The position numbers and the translations under genes were made by a program. A stretch of DNA of 64,000 nt from Acidobacteriota bacterium. GTDB taxonomy: Bacteria > Acidobacteriota > Terriglobia > Acidiferrales > UBA7541. Positions 45,011 through 54,734 of this stretch are shown here, in pieces. The stretch spans positions 27,333-91,332 of the forward strand of contig QHYE01000020.1 of the NCBI GenBank assembly GCA_003224055.1. Direction: 5' to 3'. Within the stretch, counting starts at the first letter, position 1, and each line of letters starts with the position of its first letter. The notes beneath the pieces were generated by a model. That model saw only the letters and a program-made list of their open reading frames with translations. It had not been told where the DNA came from and ran no database searches.

Positions 45011-46219
45011 ATGGCAAACGTCAACACCAGAAAAGGTGTTATTGGCATCCTCACCGGAGGCGGCGACGTACCCGGTCTGAACCCGGCGATTCGTGGCGTC
45101 ACGCTCCGCGCTTTGCGCGAGGGCTATCAGGTTATCGGCATTCGCCACGGCTGGGCCGGGCTCGTGGACATGGTCCGCGAAAAGGATTGCGACAACTCCG
45201 ACAACTTTATTCTGCTGGACGAAGAAATCGTCGATCGCGCCGGCCGCACCGGCGGCACGTTTCTCCATTCCTCGCGCACCAATCCCGGACGCGTCAGCAA
45301 GTCCAGCGTGCCCGTGCATCTCAAGGACAAATTCACGGCCGAGAAAAACGATCTCACTCTCGAAGTTTTGAAAAACCTCGCGTGGCTTGGTATTGAGACG
45401 CTTATTCCCATCGGCGGCGACGATACGCTTAGTTATGGCGTCCGGCTTCACAAAGAAGGATTCAAGGTCATTGCCATACCGAAGACGATGGATAACGACG
45501 TCCCCGGCACCGATTACTGCATCGGTTTCAGCACGTGCATCACGCGCACGCTTCAGCTCGTCAACAGTCTTCGTACGTCAGCCGGTTCCCACGAACGATT
45601 CATGGTTCTCGAAGTATTCGGGCGGTATGCGGGCTTTACCGCCATGCTTCCAACGATGGCGGGCGCGGCCAACCGCTGCGTGATCCCCGAATACAAATTC
45701 AATATCGAACGGCTCACCGAGCTCCTTGTCGAAGACCGCCGCAAGAATCCCAGCCGTTATTCCACGGTGCTCGTTTCAGAGGGGGCGATGTTCGAAGGCG
45801 GAGAAATGATTTTTGAAAATGACGCCACGGATGCATTCGGGCACAAAAAACTTGGCGGCATAGGCGACATCATTTCGGAGAGAGTGAAAGAGCTCTCAAA
45901 AAAATACAACAACGGCAAAACCATCGACGTTGTGAATCAAAAGCTTGGCTATCTGGTTCGCTGCGGCGATCCGGACGCGATTGATTCCATCGCTCCCATG
46001 GCTTACGGCAATATCGCGCTCGATCTTCTCCTGAAAAAGATTCACGGCCGCCTGGTCGTTCTGCAAAAAGGCCGTTACAGCGACATTCCCATCGAGACCG
46101 TCACGTCCACGAAAAAAGTCGTCAACATCAAGGAACACTACAACACCGACCGCCTTCGCCCACAATTCTCCAGCTTCGAGAACAAGCCCCTCTTCCTCAT
46201 GACCGGCGACATGGGCTAA
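45011..46219 (+). CDS. pfp: 6-phosphofructokinase, predicted PPi-dependent
   Basis: It phosphorylates fructose 6-phosphate in glycolysis. The 402-aa protein has the N-terminal GILTGGGDVPGLNPAIRG, then IGGDDTL with Asp138 and PKTMDND with Lys158. ATP-dependent enzymes have Gly at both positions (GGDGS, PGTIDND); the Asp/Lys pair is the known mark of pyrophosphate-dependent forms. This would make the step reversible and save ATP. Phosphoryl-donor choice is predicted from these two residues only. Confidence 0.87.
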   Translation: MANVNTRKGVIGILTGGGDVPGLNPAIRGVTLRALREGYQVIGIRHGWAGLVDMVREKDCDNSDNFILLDEEIVDRAGRTGGTFLHSSRTNPGRVSKSSVPVHLKDKFTAEKNDLTLEVLKNLAWLGIETLIPIGGDDTLSYGVRLHKEGFKVIAIPKTMDNDVPGTDYCIGFSTCITRTLQLVNSLRTSAGSHERFMVLEVFGRYAGFTAMLPTMAGAANRCVIPEYKFNIERLTELLVEDRRKNPSRYSTVLVSEGAMFEGGEMIFENDATDAFGHKKLGGIGDIISERVKELSKKYNNGKTIDVVNQKLGYLVRCGDPDAIDSIAPMAYGNIALDLLLKKIHGRLVVLQKGRYSDIPIETVTSTKKVVNIKEHYNTDRLRPQFSSFENKPLFLMTGDMG

Positions 46220-46253
46220 GTTCTCTATGTGGCGTGGTTTCTTAAGAAAACCG

Positions 46254-46625
46254 TTAACTTCCTCTTGCCAAATTCTTCAGCTTTTTTGCCAGCTTCTCTA
46301 TCTCTTCTGTCTTCTTGTACATCTGCACGGACAGAACATTTGTCGTCGTCTTCTGCATCTCTTTCCGCAAATCGTCCGACAACTGGTACAGCCGCTCCAC
46401 TCCCACTCGAAACTCTTTTTCGTTCCGGACCATCGCAGCTCGTTTCATCGCTTTCAGGTCGGACGCATCTGCAGTCTTGTTTTTTTCCTGCGGATCTCCC
46501 GGCGTCGGCGGTTTTGGGAAAGTCGGCTTTCCAGGCGTCTGTCCCAGGGCTACGCCATTGCATACCACCAGTACGCCCGCCATCGTTGCCAGATCCCATA
46601 CGAATCCGCGCCTTGTTTCCTGCAT
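46254..46625 (-). CDS. Small exported hypothetical protein
   Basis: This 123-aa protein starts at ATG 46625 after GGGAGGCAAAC. It has an N-terminal hydrophobic signal with Arg pair (TRRGFVWDLATMAGVLVV), a Pro-rich linker (PGKPTFPKPPTPGD) and a C-terminal charged helical region likely to form a coiled coil (EEIEKLAKKLKNLA). No family is recognised. It lies alone between convergent pfp and the FUSC genes. Confidence 0.65.
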   Translation of the reverse strand: MQETRRGFVWDLATMAGVLVVCNGVALGQTPGKPTFPKPPTPGDPQEKNKTADASDLKAMKRAAMVRNEKEFRVGVERLYQLSDDLRKEMQKTTTNVLSVQMYKKTEEIEKLAKKLKNLARGS

Positions 46626-46810
46626 GTTTGCCTCCCCAAAGTCTGCAGCCTGCTAGTGCGACCCGCTCCATTTTCCACCATTTCCAGTGCGCAGGGCGAA
46701 GAGTGAAACTGGCTGGTTTCGCTCCTTCTCCCGTTTCTCCAGCTTCAAGATTAAGCCGCTCTCTCTATCATGTCCTGGGAGCTTGGCAAGTCCTGCGAAT
46801 GATCCACGTA

Positions 46811-48376
46811 CTACGTTGCCTGCCCTGCGCGGGCCCACTCCATCGCCTGCTCCCGCAGGGTGTTCAGGCTGTTGGTCATGCGATCCGCCTCCACGTTGAC
46901 CAGCGCGTAGCGGGCATTCTGCGGGTCGCCAGCGGCTACCATCTGATTGTGATCCTCGCGCAGGTCGGGGAACTCCTTCTCCGCGATGCGCGCGCCTCGC
47001 AAAACTCTTGCCAGGAGTTCGAGCGTCTTTTCCACATCGTCCCGGAATTTTCGAAACTCCGGCCGCGGAGGAGCTTCCTTAGTTTGCGGCAGGCCGGCTT
47101 CCATGGCCATCATGGCGTGGGCAAAACGGTGCGAACTGGCAAGCATCGCATTCCACCGGCTCATCTGATCCGGCGTGACGCCAGGCTCCGCGCCCAAGCG
47201 GTCGAGCGATGGCTCGAGATTCGAACGCGCGGTTCGCGCTCGCCGCCGTGCGAGATCCCGCTCCTTCTCGCCGGCCGGATTAGGCTCCAAATAACCCTGT
47301 GTGATCTGGTGAAAAGATTTTTTGTAGGCCTCCAGCAGTTTTGCGAAGAGCTCCGGTACCTGGGCGCTCTCCCACGTAGGCCATGCGGCGTACGCGGCCA
47401 GCGCAAGCAGCCCTCCGATCATCGTGTTGACGCCGCGCGCGTGAATCGCCTCCTTGGGCGAAACGCCCGCGATGGTGAGCAAAAGCACGATGAGCGCGCT
47501 GATCGTCACGGTGAAAACCCCGTAATTCGCAGGCCCGATCCATCGCACCAGAAAGGTGAACACCGCAATCAGTGCGATTTCCGTCACCGTATGAAGCGGC
47601 AGATAGTGAAATAGTGCCGTGGCCAGGAGCAGGCCTGCCATGGTTCCCACGATGCGCAGAATTCCCCGGCTGAAGGTAGTCGTAAAATCGGGCTTGAGCA
47701 CCAGCACGGTCGTCATGGGAATCCAGTAGGACCGCTGCGACTCAAACATTCTTCCCACCGCGGCGCCGATAGCGAGGCAGACGGCCAGCCGCAGCGCATG
47801 CCGGAACGCGGCGGATTGCAGGTTCAGGTTCGCGCGTAGTGTCGCCAGTTGGCTGCTAAACCGCAGCCACCACGGTTGACGCGCTTCTTCCTTCGCAAAT
47901 TGGGCTTGTCCTTCGGGTGTTGCGCGGGAAGCGAGATCGATGGCTGCTCGAAGTTGTCCGCTCAGGGCGTCCATTTGATGGCGCGCATTCTGTGCCACGG
48001 CAGCCAGGAACGTCCCGCGATCGCCGGCGTTGTCTTCCCGCAACTGATAAGCAAGCGCGACGCCGAGCACCAGCCGGTCCTTTTCGTCCGGTAATTCTTT
48101 CCCGGACACCAGGGATTCGCCGAGGTCTTCCAGAATCTTCGCGGCGTTATCGAGATAGCGGTCAATGATCTCGATCGCGGCATGGTCGCGGCTCTCCCTC
48201 TCCAGGCGCATGCGTAGCCGCGCCAGCACCGTCAGGCTCAAGCGGATGCGCTCGGCCTGTGTCAGCAACGACCGGTAGCGGACGGCTTCAAAGCTCTCGT
48301 CACGGCTGAGTCCCGCCAGTGCGTTCTGTGCCTGCAGGCTTTCCGCGGTGGCCGGGGGAGATTTCGCTGCCATCAT
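46811..48376 (-). CDS. FUSC-family membrane protein, C-terminal part (probable frameshift)
   Basis: The 521-aa segment begins with a soluble helical region (about residues 1-180). A five- to six-helix membrane block follows (SYWIPMTTVLVLKPDF, ILRIVGTMAGLLLATALF), then a cytoplasmic tail. This is the second half of FUSC/YccS-like aromatic-acid exporters. The N-terminal half is encoded in another frame at 48300-49022 and overlaps by 77 bases. A single-base change near the CCCCC run at 48355-48359 would join them into a protein of about 760 aa, which is the usual family size. Confidence 0.75.
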   Translation of the reverse strand: MMAAKSPPATAESLQAQNALAGLSRDESFEAVRYRSLLTQAERIRLSLTVLARLRMRLERESRDHAAIEIIDRYLDNAAKILEDLGESLVSGKELPDEKDRLVLGVALAYQLREDNAGDRGTFLAAVAQNARHQMDALSGQLRAAIDLASRATPEGQAQFAKEEARQPWWLRFSSQLATLRANLNLQSAAFRHALRLAVCLAIGAAVGRMFESQRSYWIPMTTVLVLKPDFTTTFSRGILRIVGTMAGLLLATALFHYLPLHTVTEIALIAVFTFLVRWIGPANYGVFTVTISALIVLLLTIAGVSPKEAIHARGVNTMIGGLLALAAYAAWPTWESAQVPELFAKLLEAYKKSFHQITQGYLEPNPAGEKERDLARRRARTARSNLEPSLDRLGAEPGVTPDQMSRWNAMLASSHRFAHAMMAMEAGLPQTKEAPPRPEFRKFRDDVEKTLELLARVLRGARIAEKEFPDLREDHNQMVAAGDPQNARYALVNVEADRMTNSLNTLREQAMEWARAGQAT

Positions 48377-49022
48377 TGGCGTGCGCGTCGCGCGCCTGCG
48401 CCAGAAAAAGCTCGCCCAGGGCGCGCCGCTCCGGCTCGTAACGCCACACCGGCCACAACGCCACAGAAATCCCCGTTTGCAGCAACCCTCCCGCGAGCGC
48501 CAACAACGCGGATTCCACAGCCTGGCGGGGCGTTAGCGGCTGTGCTGCGTACACCACCAGCATCACCGTGCTGATCACTCCGACGTCGGCAGCCGTCGTG
48601 CCCAGCGAGACGAGCAATCCGGCTACGAAGCTCCACGCCGTTACAATCGCAATTGCCGCCACGTTGTGGTGGCCCGTCAAACCTCCAAGCAGTACGGCGA
48701 TGGAGCACCATACGGTGGAAGCCACCATGCGCTTTGCGCGTTGCGCGTAGGGATCGTTTCCATCCGAATAGGAAACATTTAGTGCGCCGCTGGCCATGGC
48801 CAGGCCGCCGCGCGGCATCCCCAGTGCATAGCCCGCAATCAGCGGCAGGATGACGCCAGCCGTGTTGCGCAGCGCCATCTGCGGCTGCATTTTCCTCTTG
48901 TCGAATTGCAGAACGATTTGGAGCAGTCTTCGCCACCACTCCGAAGACACTGCGCTCGGAGGCTTCGCAGGTATGCCTGGCTGCTGTTGCGTGATTGTGT
49001 TGGCTGGAGACGCTGCCGTCAT
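48300..49022 (-). CDS. FUSC-family membrane protein, N-terminal part (probable frameshift)
   Basis: This 240-aa protein has the first membrane block of the FUSC fold (LRNTAGVILPLIAGYALGMP, several helices to about residue 190) and then a soluble start (RRALGELFLAQARD) that stops soon after the overlap with the downstream frame. ATG 49022 was chosen; the frame is open to 49133. Alone it would lack the second transport half. Two separate subunits made from overlapping genes are possible, but a frameshift is more likely. Confidence 0.7.
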   Translation of the reverse strand: MTAASPANTITQQQPGIPAKPPSAVSSEWWRRLLQIVLQFDKRKMQPQMALRNTAGVILPLIAGYALGMPRGGLAMASGALNVSYSDGNDPYAQRAKRMVASTVWCSIAVLLGGLTGHHNVAAIAIVTAWSFVAGLLVSLGTTAADVGVISTVMLVVYAAQPLTPRQAVESALLALAGGLLQTGISVALWPVWRYEPERRALGELFLAQARDAHANDGSEISPGHRGKPAGTERTGGTQP

Positions 49023-49158
49023 CAGGCCATTAGCATAGCGGATTCTGCCAGGCCGCACTCTTCCGGGGACTTTTGTCGCGGCTCCAACGGTGGCCAATTG
49101 TGTAACTCTCGCGATGTTTCTCGCATCCCACAAACGAAGGAAAATCTGGGAGATACCT

Positions 49159-50148
<990 letters not shown>

Positions 50149-50183
50149 GCGAGGGTTGCGAACTTGGCGCAGTGCTTCGGCCG

Positions 50184-51575
50184 TCAGTGGCCGCTGGTGC
50201 GAAGCGCGGGGAGTGTGAAGGTGGTCTTCACTTCCTTGCGTTTCGACCAATCGTGGTAGGTGTGGCACTCGAAACAACGGGACTCCGCATGATCCGGCCC
50301 AGGTGCATGGCAAGTACGGCAGGTTGCGATCCCCGGCAGCAACACATCGCTCGATTCCGAGCTCGTCAACGCCTTCGCATGGCAACTCACACAAGTAAAA
50401 CCGGTGTGCGCCCCGTGATCGAATTTCGCATGCGGCATCCAGCGTGTGCTCGTTTTTGCTTCGGCTATATTTGCCGGACCGTCCGCGCTCACCCCGATGT
50501 TGAGCGTGTGACATTGCTTGCAAGTTTTTCGCCAGAGCAGGTTCTCTGCCTCTGCGGTCCGTTCCGTCACCCACTGTGACGGAGTGAGGATGCGAACCTC
50601 TGGCGGCAACGCCTTGCCAGTCAAATCCCGATTCGGTTCGCGCACGATGCGACCCTCGCTGGGGTGCGCGGTGATGTAATCGTGGAACTTTTTCACGAGG
50701 AACGCATGCACGACGCTCGGCTCGTCGTGTGGAACGCCTTCATCGAAGCGCTTGTCAAACGTGAGCAAATGGCAGGAGGCGCAAGCGTTCGCGAATTTCA
50801 CTGGCGCCATCAATTCGCGCCCGTTCACGGGCTTTGGGGCGCTCAATGTTCCGGCATGCAGGGGCAGAACTTCGTCGCTCTCATTGTAGCTGGCGGACGC
50901 GGCGCGATACTTCGGATCGGCGTACGTCAAATCCGCATCGGCGGCAGTTGCGTGATGGCAGTTACCACATTCGAGATTGACGATTGGACCGGTGGGCCCT
51001 CGGCGAATGGGTTTCAAATGGATCGCGTGATTGAGTTTGATCGTGCCGGGATCGCGTGCGGGGACTGCGGCCACCGTGCGCAACGCGGCGAATTCCGGAT
51101 GGTTGTCTTCGAAGCTGAGAATGTGATTCTCGTACTTGGAGTCGGGACCTTTGGTGTGAAGATCGCGATGGCATGCCGCACACGCCTGGTTGCTGGCGGC
51201 GGAAAGATTGATGCGGCCGCGGTGCTCGGTGTGACACGCGGCGCAATCCGGTGATCTTTCCGGTGGAGAGTGGTGGACGGGCCCATCGTGGCAGGAGGCG
51301 CAAGCCTTGCTGGCGGCTTTTGCGGAAAACGTATCCGCTTGTTGCACATGGCAGGCAGCACATTCTTTCTCAAGAACGGCGTGGGCTTGGGACATCCGGC
51401 CGCTGGAATACACGCGATGATCACCAGATAGACCGCGCGAGGCGATCCAGATTAGCGCGAGCAGCGGTAGCAGGAGACTGAGCCAGAATTTCGCGCGCTT
51501 CAGCGGCGTCGGCCTTTTGAAATAGTTGAGGTCGATACGCTGCGCGAGTTTCTTTGTTGTGCGTGTGCGTGCCAC
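50184..51575 (-). CDS. Ten-haem cytochrome c (cytochrome c3-like)
   Basis: The 463-aa protein has one N-terminal membrane helix (FWLSLLLPLLALIWIASRG) and ten CxxCH motifs: CAACH, CASCH, CAACH, CAACH, CGNCH, CASCH, CKQCH, CVSCH, CRTCH, CFECH. Scattered extra His supply second ligands. This suits a membrane-tethered periplasmic electron carrier. GTG 51575 follows GGAAGAAC and lies 9 bases after the cytochrome b gene. It is the last gene of the four-gene redox operon and is probably the electron acceptor from cytochrome b. Confidence 0.9.
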   Translation of the reverse strand: MARTRTTKKLAQRIDLNYFKRPTPLKRAKFWLSLLLPLLALIWIASRGLSGDHRVYSSGRMSQAHAVLEKECAACHVQQADTFSAKAASKACASCHDGPVHHSPPERSPDCAACHTEHRGRINLSAASNQACAACHRDLHTKGPDSKYENHILSFEDNHPEFAALRTVAAVPARDPGTIKLNHAIHLKPIRRGPTGPIVNLECGNCHHATAADADLTYADPKYRAASASYNESDEVLPLHAGTLSAPKPVNGRELMAPVKFANACASCHLLTFDKRFDEGVPHDEPSVVHAFLVKKFHDYITAHPSEGRIVREPNRDLTGKALPPEVRILTPSQWVTERTAEAENLLWRKTCKQCHTLNIGVSADGPANIAEAKTSTRWMPHAKFDHGAHTGFTCVSCHAKALTSSESSDVLLPGIATCRTCHAPGPDHAESRCFECHTYHDWSKRKEVKTTFTLPALRTSGH

Positions 51576-51584
51576 GTTCTTCCG

Positions 51585-52565
51585 TCAGTAGCGCAGCGCC
51601 ATCACGGCGTGGATGGCGCCGAGCAAAATCAGTGCGAGCGAGAGTGGAATGTGCAGCAGCAACCAGTCATGCAGCCAGTGGTGCAGCTGCTCCTGGCGCC
51701 GGAGCTGGCGCGCTTCGTCGCAAATGTCTGAAAGATCGTCGAGCGCGGCATGCCCCGCAGCCGTCAGTAGCGTTCGTAATCCGGCGAACGCGCTGGCCGC
51801 TTTCTGGGCATCACCCAGGCGCTGGCCACGCTGTTTCGGATTCTCGAGGAACGGCCGAATTTCTTGGACATAAAAGCGGCGGAGCGGCGCGCTCTCTTCT
51901 TCGCTGAGCAAAATAATCTCTGGGGCAGCGGCGACTGCTGCGCTGGCGCCGGCGCTAACGGCGGCCGAAGTACGCAATGGAACAGCGGACGCGGCCATCG
52001 TGCGCAACGCCGTGAACCCGCCGGCGCGCTGGCCTTCTTCGATCGAAGCCTTGGTGAATCCCAGAGACCCGCAGATCGATTCGACGGCACGATCGGCTTC
52101 TTCGCGGAGGAGGGAACGCACATGAGCGATTTCGTCGTAAATGGTTTCGAGCGGCACGTCGGAAGTCATGGCGCGGGGAACAAAGTGTTGCAGCGCGGTG
52201 CCCAACACGCCGCTGAGCACCGTGATGATGAGCAGCCACATCAAGACGCGCGTGAGCGTGCCGCCGAAATGAAATCTGCCGTGAAACAAAATCATCGGCA
52301 GCGCGAGAAAACCCAGCCAGAGATGGCCGCGCATCCAGGCTTGCGCCCGGCCTATACGCCACGTGGGCACGCGCTTTCGTGCGCCGAGAAACGCGGCAAA
52401 AAGCATGAAGGCAAAACCGATGCTGCCGAAAACCAGCCCAATCGTGCTGCCGCCGCGTGGTCCTTGCGGAGCGTTGAGCGCATAAAATACATAGACCATA
52501 GCTGACACCGAGAAAATTGCTAATGACACAATCGCCCAGCCGCGTTGGGTTCTGTCCAATCTCAT
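51585..52565 (-). CDS. Membrane b-type cytochrome-like protein
   Basis: The 326-aa protein has four to five transmembrane helices. Two His-rich helices, RGHLWLGFLALPMILFHGRF (about residues 80-100) and LHHWLHDWLLLHIPL near the C-terminus, could hold two b haems across the membrane. Between them is a soluble region of about 140 residues with an Ala-rich stretch. It resembles small quinone/ferric-reductase-type cytochromes b, but I do not assign a named family. Its ATG overlaps the upstream Fe-S gene stop (ATGA). It probably passes electrons between the Fe-S protein or quinone and the ten-haem cytochrome. Confidence 0.75.
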   Translation of the reverse strand: MRLDRTQRGWAIVSLAIFSVSAMVYVFYALNAPQGPRGGSTIGLVFGSIGFAFMLFAAFLGARKRVPTWRIGRAQAWMRGHLWLGFLALPMILFHGRFHFGGTLTRVLMWLLIITVLSGVLGTALQHFVPRAMTSDVPLETIYDEIAHVRSLLREEADRAVESICGSLGFTKASIEEGQRAGGFTALRTMAASAVPLRTSAAVSAGASAAVAAAPEIILLSEEESAPLRRFYVQEIRPFLENPKQRGQRLGDAQKAASAFAGLRTLLTAAGHAALDDLSDICDEARQLRRQEQLHHWLHDWLLLHIPLSLALILLGAIHAVMALRY

Positions 52566-54733
52566 TTCGGGTGGCCCTGGCCGAGCATGTCGGCAAAAAA
52601 TGTGCGCGGGTCGACGCGGTGCGCCGCGTCATGCGGACACGCGTACACGCAGCTCGGCTCTTTCAAGTGTGTGCACAAATCGCACGACGTAGCTTTTTGC
52701 TTGATAGCTGCTTTCTTGCGGCCGGTGCGCTCGGGATCGTCGATCATCACTTCGAACGGATGCAAGTTGATGTTGCCGTAGGGACAATTCTGCGCGCAGA
52801 GGCCGCAGCCGATGCACCAATCCTCGATGATGACTTCGAGCGAATTGCGCCTTCGAATCGAGCCGACGGGGCAGCCGACCATGCAGAGCGGATCGCGGCA
52901 TTGCCGGCAACTGGTGGCGACAAGATATTGATCGAAGCGCAAGCCATCGCGGATGAGGCGAGTGACTCCGTCGTGCGCATCAGCGCAAGCATTCACACAG
53001 GCGTCGCAGCGCGTGCAATTTTGCAAGTCCAGAATCAGCAAGCTCTGCGCCTCCATCAATCCTTGCGAGAGAAATTGATCGATGGGGACGTTGTGAACCA
53101 TCTGCATGCGCTGCTGATTTGCGGCGAGGCGGCCGGCGGCGACGGCTTCCAGGCCTTTGCGGACGCTCGGGAAACGTTCCATCATTTGGCGGAAATCGTT
53201 GCCCGAGACGCGAACCAGCTCCACGTGGTCGAGAGCGATGCAGGTGGCCGTGCGCACGCCGCCGTCAAGCAAACCGATCTCGCCGAAGAAATCGCCGCGG
53301 GAAAGGTAGGCGAGCACCATCTCTCCGCCGGGATAATTTTCGGAGATTTTTACGAAGCCGATTCGAACGAGATAGAAACTGTCCGCCGGTTCGCCTTGAA
53401 GCGCGATCGCCTGGCCGGGAGCGAATCGTTGCAGTTCCACACTTTCCTTCAGGTGCTCGATGAAATCCGGAGAAAGATCGGCGAACATTGGGACGCCGCG
53501 AAGATGATTTTCGAGAGCGCGGCGGCGGTAGGTTTGGTCGAGCTGCGCGCGGAAGGATTTGTTCTTGAGCATGATGTCGAGAACGTTGCGCAGCATTTCA
53601 AAAGCGACGACATCGGATTCCGCGATCACGGTGGCGGAGCGGGGATAGAAATTCATGCAAGTCATTTCGCCAAAGAGATCGCCGGGACCAAGTTCGGCGA
53701 CGGGGTTGCCATAGGAAAGATCTACGGAGGCATCGATGGGAATAGTTCTGTCCCGCGTTTCCTCTTCGCGTTTGTCTTCTTCGCGCGCGACAAGCGTGCT
53801 CGTGAGCCGCTTGAAGAGTCCTTTGGCACCGCCCTGTGTCTTGACGTGGGCAATGGGCGTGGAAATGGAAACTTTAGCCTTGCCTTCGAGAATATAGAAA
53901 GCGGTGGAACCGAATTCACCTTCGCGGCAGATGATCTCACCTTTGCGGTAGCGGCGCTTGACGATGGCGCCGCGATTGAGCTCCAGAAATGTTCCCGAAA
54001 CGCCCTTGAAAACAGGGATTTGAAGAAGGTCTTCGGCTTCGAACCCTTGCGCACCGGGGCCGGTGGCGATGGCGGTGCCAACGACCCCTTTGTTGGTAAG
54101 CGCGCCCGTTGGGCAGGAAACCATGCACTCACCGCAGGAAATGCACGTGGAATCGCCCATCGGAGAATTGAGATCGAAAGCGATGCCGGCGGAATAGCCT
54201 TTGCCCATGCCGCCGAGGACGAAATTATTTTTGACTTCGTCGCAGCCGCGGATGCAGCGATCGCAGAGGATGCAAGCGTCATGGTCGACAGCAATGGCGA
54301 GGGAAGAGGCATCTTCACCGCGTGCGACGGTGCGTTTGGCGAAGCGCGGTTGCGAGGCTCCGGCCGCGCTCGCGAGTGTCTCCAGTTCACAGTCGCCGGA
54401 ATTCAATTGGCGCGTGCAAGGAGAAGGATGGTCCGCCATCATCAATTCGAGCAGCGTCTTGCGGGCGCCCAAGACTTTCTCGGAATTGGTGACCACGTTC
54501 AAGCCGGGCTCGACCGGACGAACGCAGGATGCGGTGAGAACGCGTGCGCCAGTGTCCACGACGCAGAGGCGGCAGACCCCGACAGGCGTTTGATTTTGCA
54601 AATGGCAGAGCGTGGGGATGCTGATGCCGTTCATGCGCGCGGCGTCAAAAACGCTCGTACCGGCGGGCACGCGGACGGATTGGCCGTCGATTGTGATGTC
54701 AACAAGGCCGGGAGGTGTTGTAGCCGTCGTCAT
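52562..54733 (-). CDS. Fe-S electron-transfer protein with two cyclic-nucleotide-binding domains
   Basis: In order along 723 aa: a NuoG-like [2Fe-2S] domain (Cys43, 54, 57, 70); a His-Cys cluster site DHPSPC...C (His102, Cys106, Cys115) in which the usual middle Cys is Gln; two [4Fe-4S] motifs (Cys154-164 and Cys197-207); two cNMP-binding domains (about 245-400 and 440-560); and a C-terminal 4Fe-4S ferredoxin block with about four more Cys motifs (CTRCDACVNAC, CRQCRDPLC, CIGCGLC, CDLC). Both cNMP domains keep the Glu and Arg of the phosphate cassette (FGEMTCMNFYPRSA, FGEIGLLDGGVRTA). It starts right behind the NuoEF fusion. Cyclic-nucleotide control of electron flow is an inference. Confidence 0.85.
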   Translation of the reverse strand: MTTATTPPGLVDITIDGQSVRVPAGTSVFDAARMNGISIPTLCHLQNQTPVGVCRLCVVDTGARVLTASCVRPVEPGLNVVTNSEKVLGARKTLLELMMADHPSPCTRQLNSGDCELETLASAAGASQPRFAKRTVARGEDASSLAIAVDHDACILCDRCIRGCDEVKNNFVLGGMGKGYSAGIAFDLNSPMGDSTCISCGECMVSCPTGALTNKGVVGTAIATGPGAQGFEAEDLLQIPVFKGVSGTFLELNRGAIVKRRYRKGEIICREGEFGSTAFYILEGKAKVSISTPIAHVKTQGGAKGLFKRLTSTLVAREEDKREEETRDRTIPIDASVDLSYGNPVAELGPGDLFGEMTCMNFYPRSATVIAESDVVAFEMLRNVLDIMLKNKSFRAQLDQTYRRRALENHLRGVPMFADLSPDFIEHLKESVELQRFAPGQAIALQGEPADSFYLVRIGFVKISENYPGGEMVLAYLSRGDFFGEIGLLDGGVRTATCIALDHVELVRVSGNDFRQMMERFPSVRKGLEAVAAGRLAANQQRMQMVHNVPIDQFLSQGLMEAQSLLILDLQNCTRCDACVNACADAHDGVTRLIRDGLRFDQYLVATSCRQCRDPLCMVGCPVGSIRRRNSLEVIIEDWCIGCGLCAQNCPYGNINLHPFEVMIDDPERTGRKKAAIKQKATSCDLCTHLKEPSCVYACPHDAAHRVDPRTFFADMLGQGHPK

Positions 54734-54734
54734 A

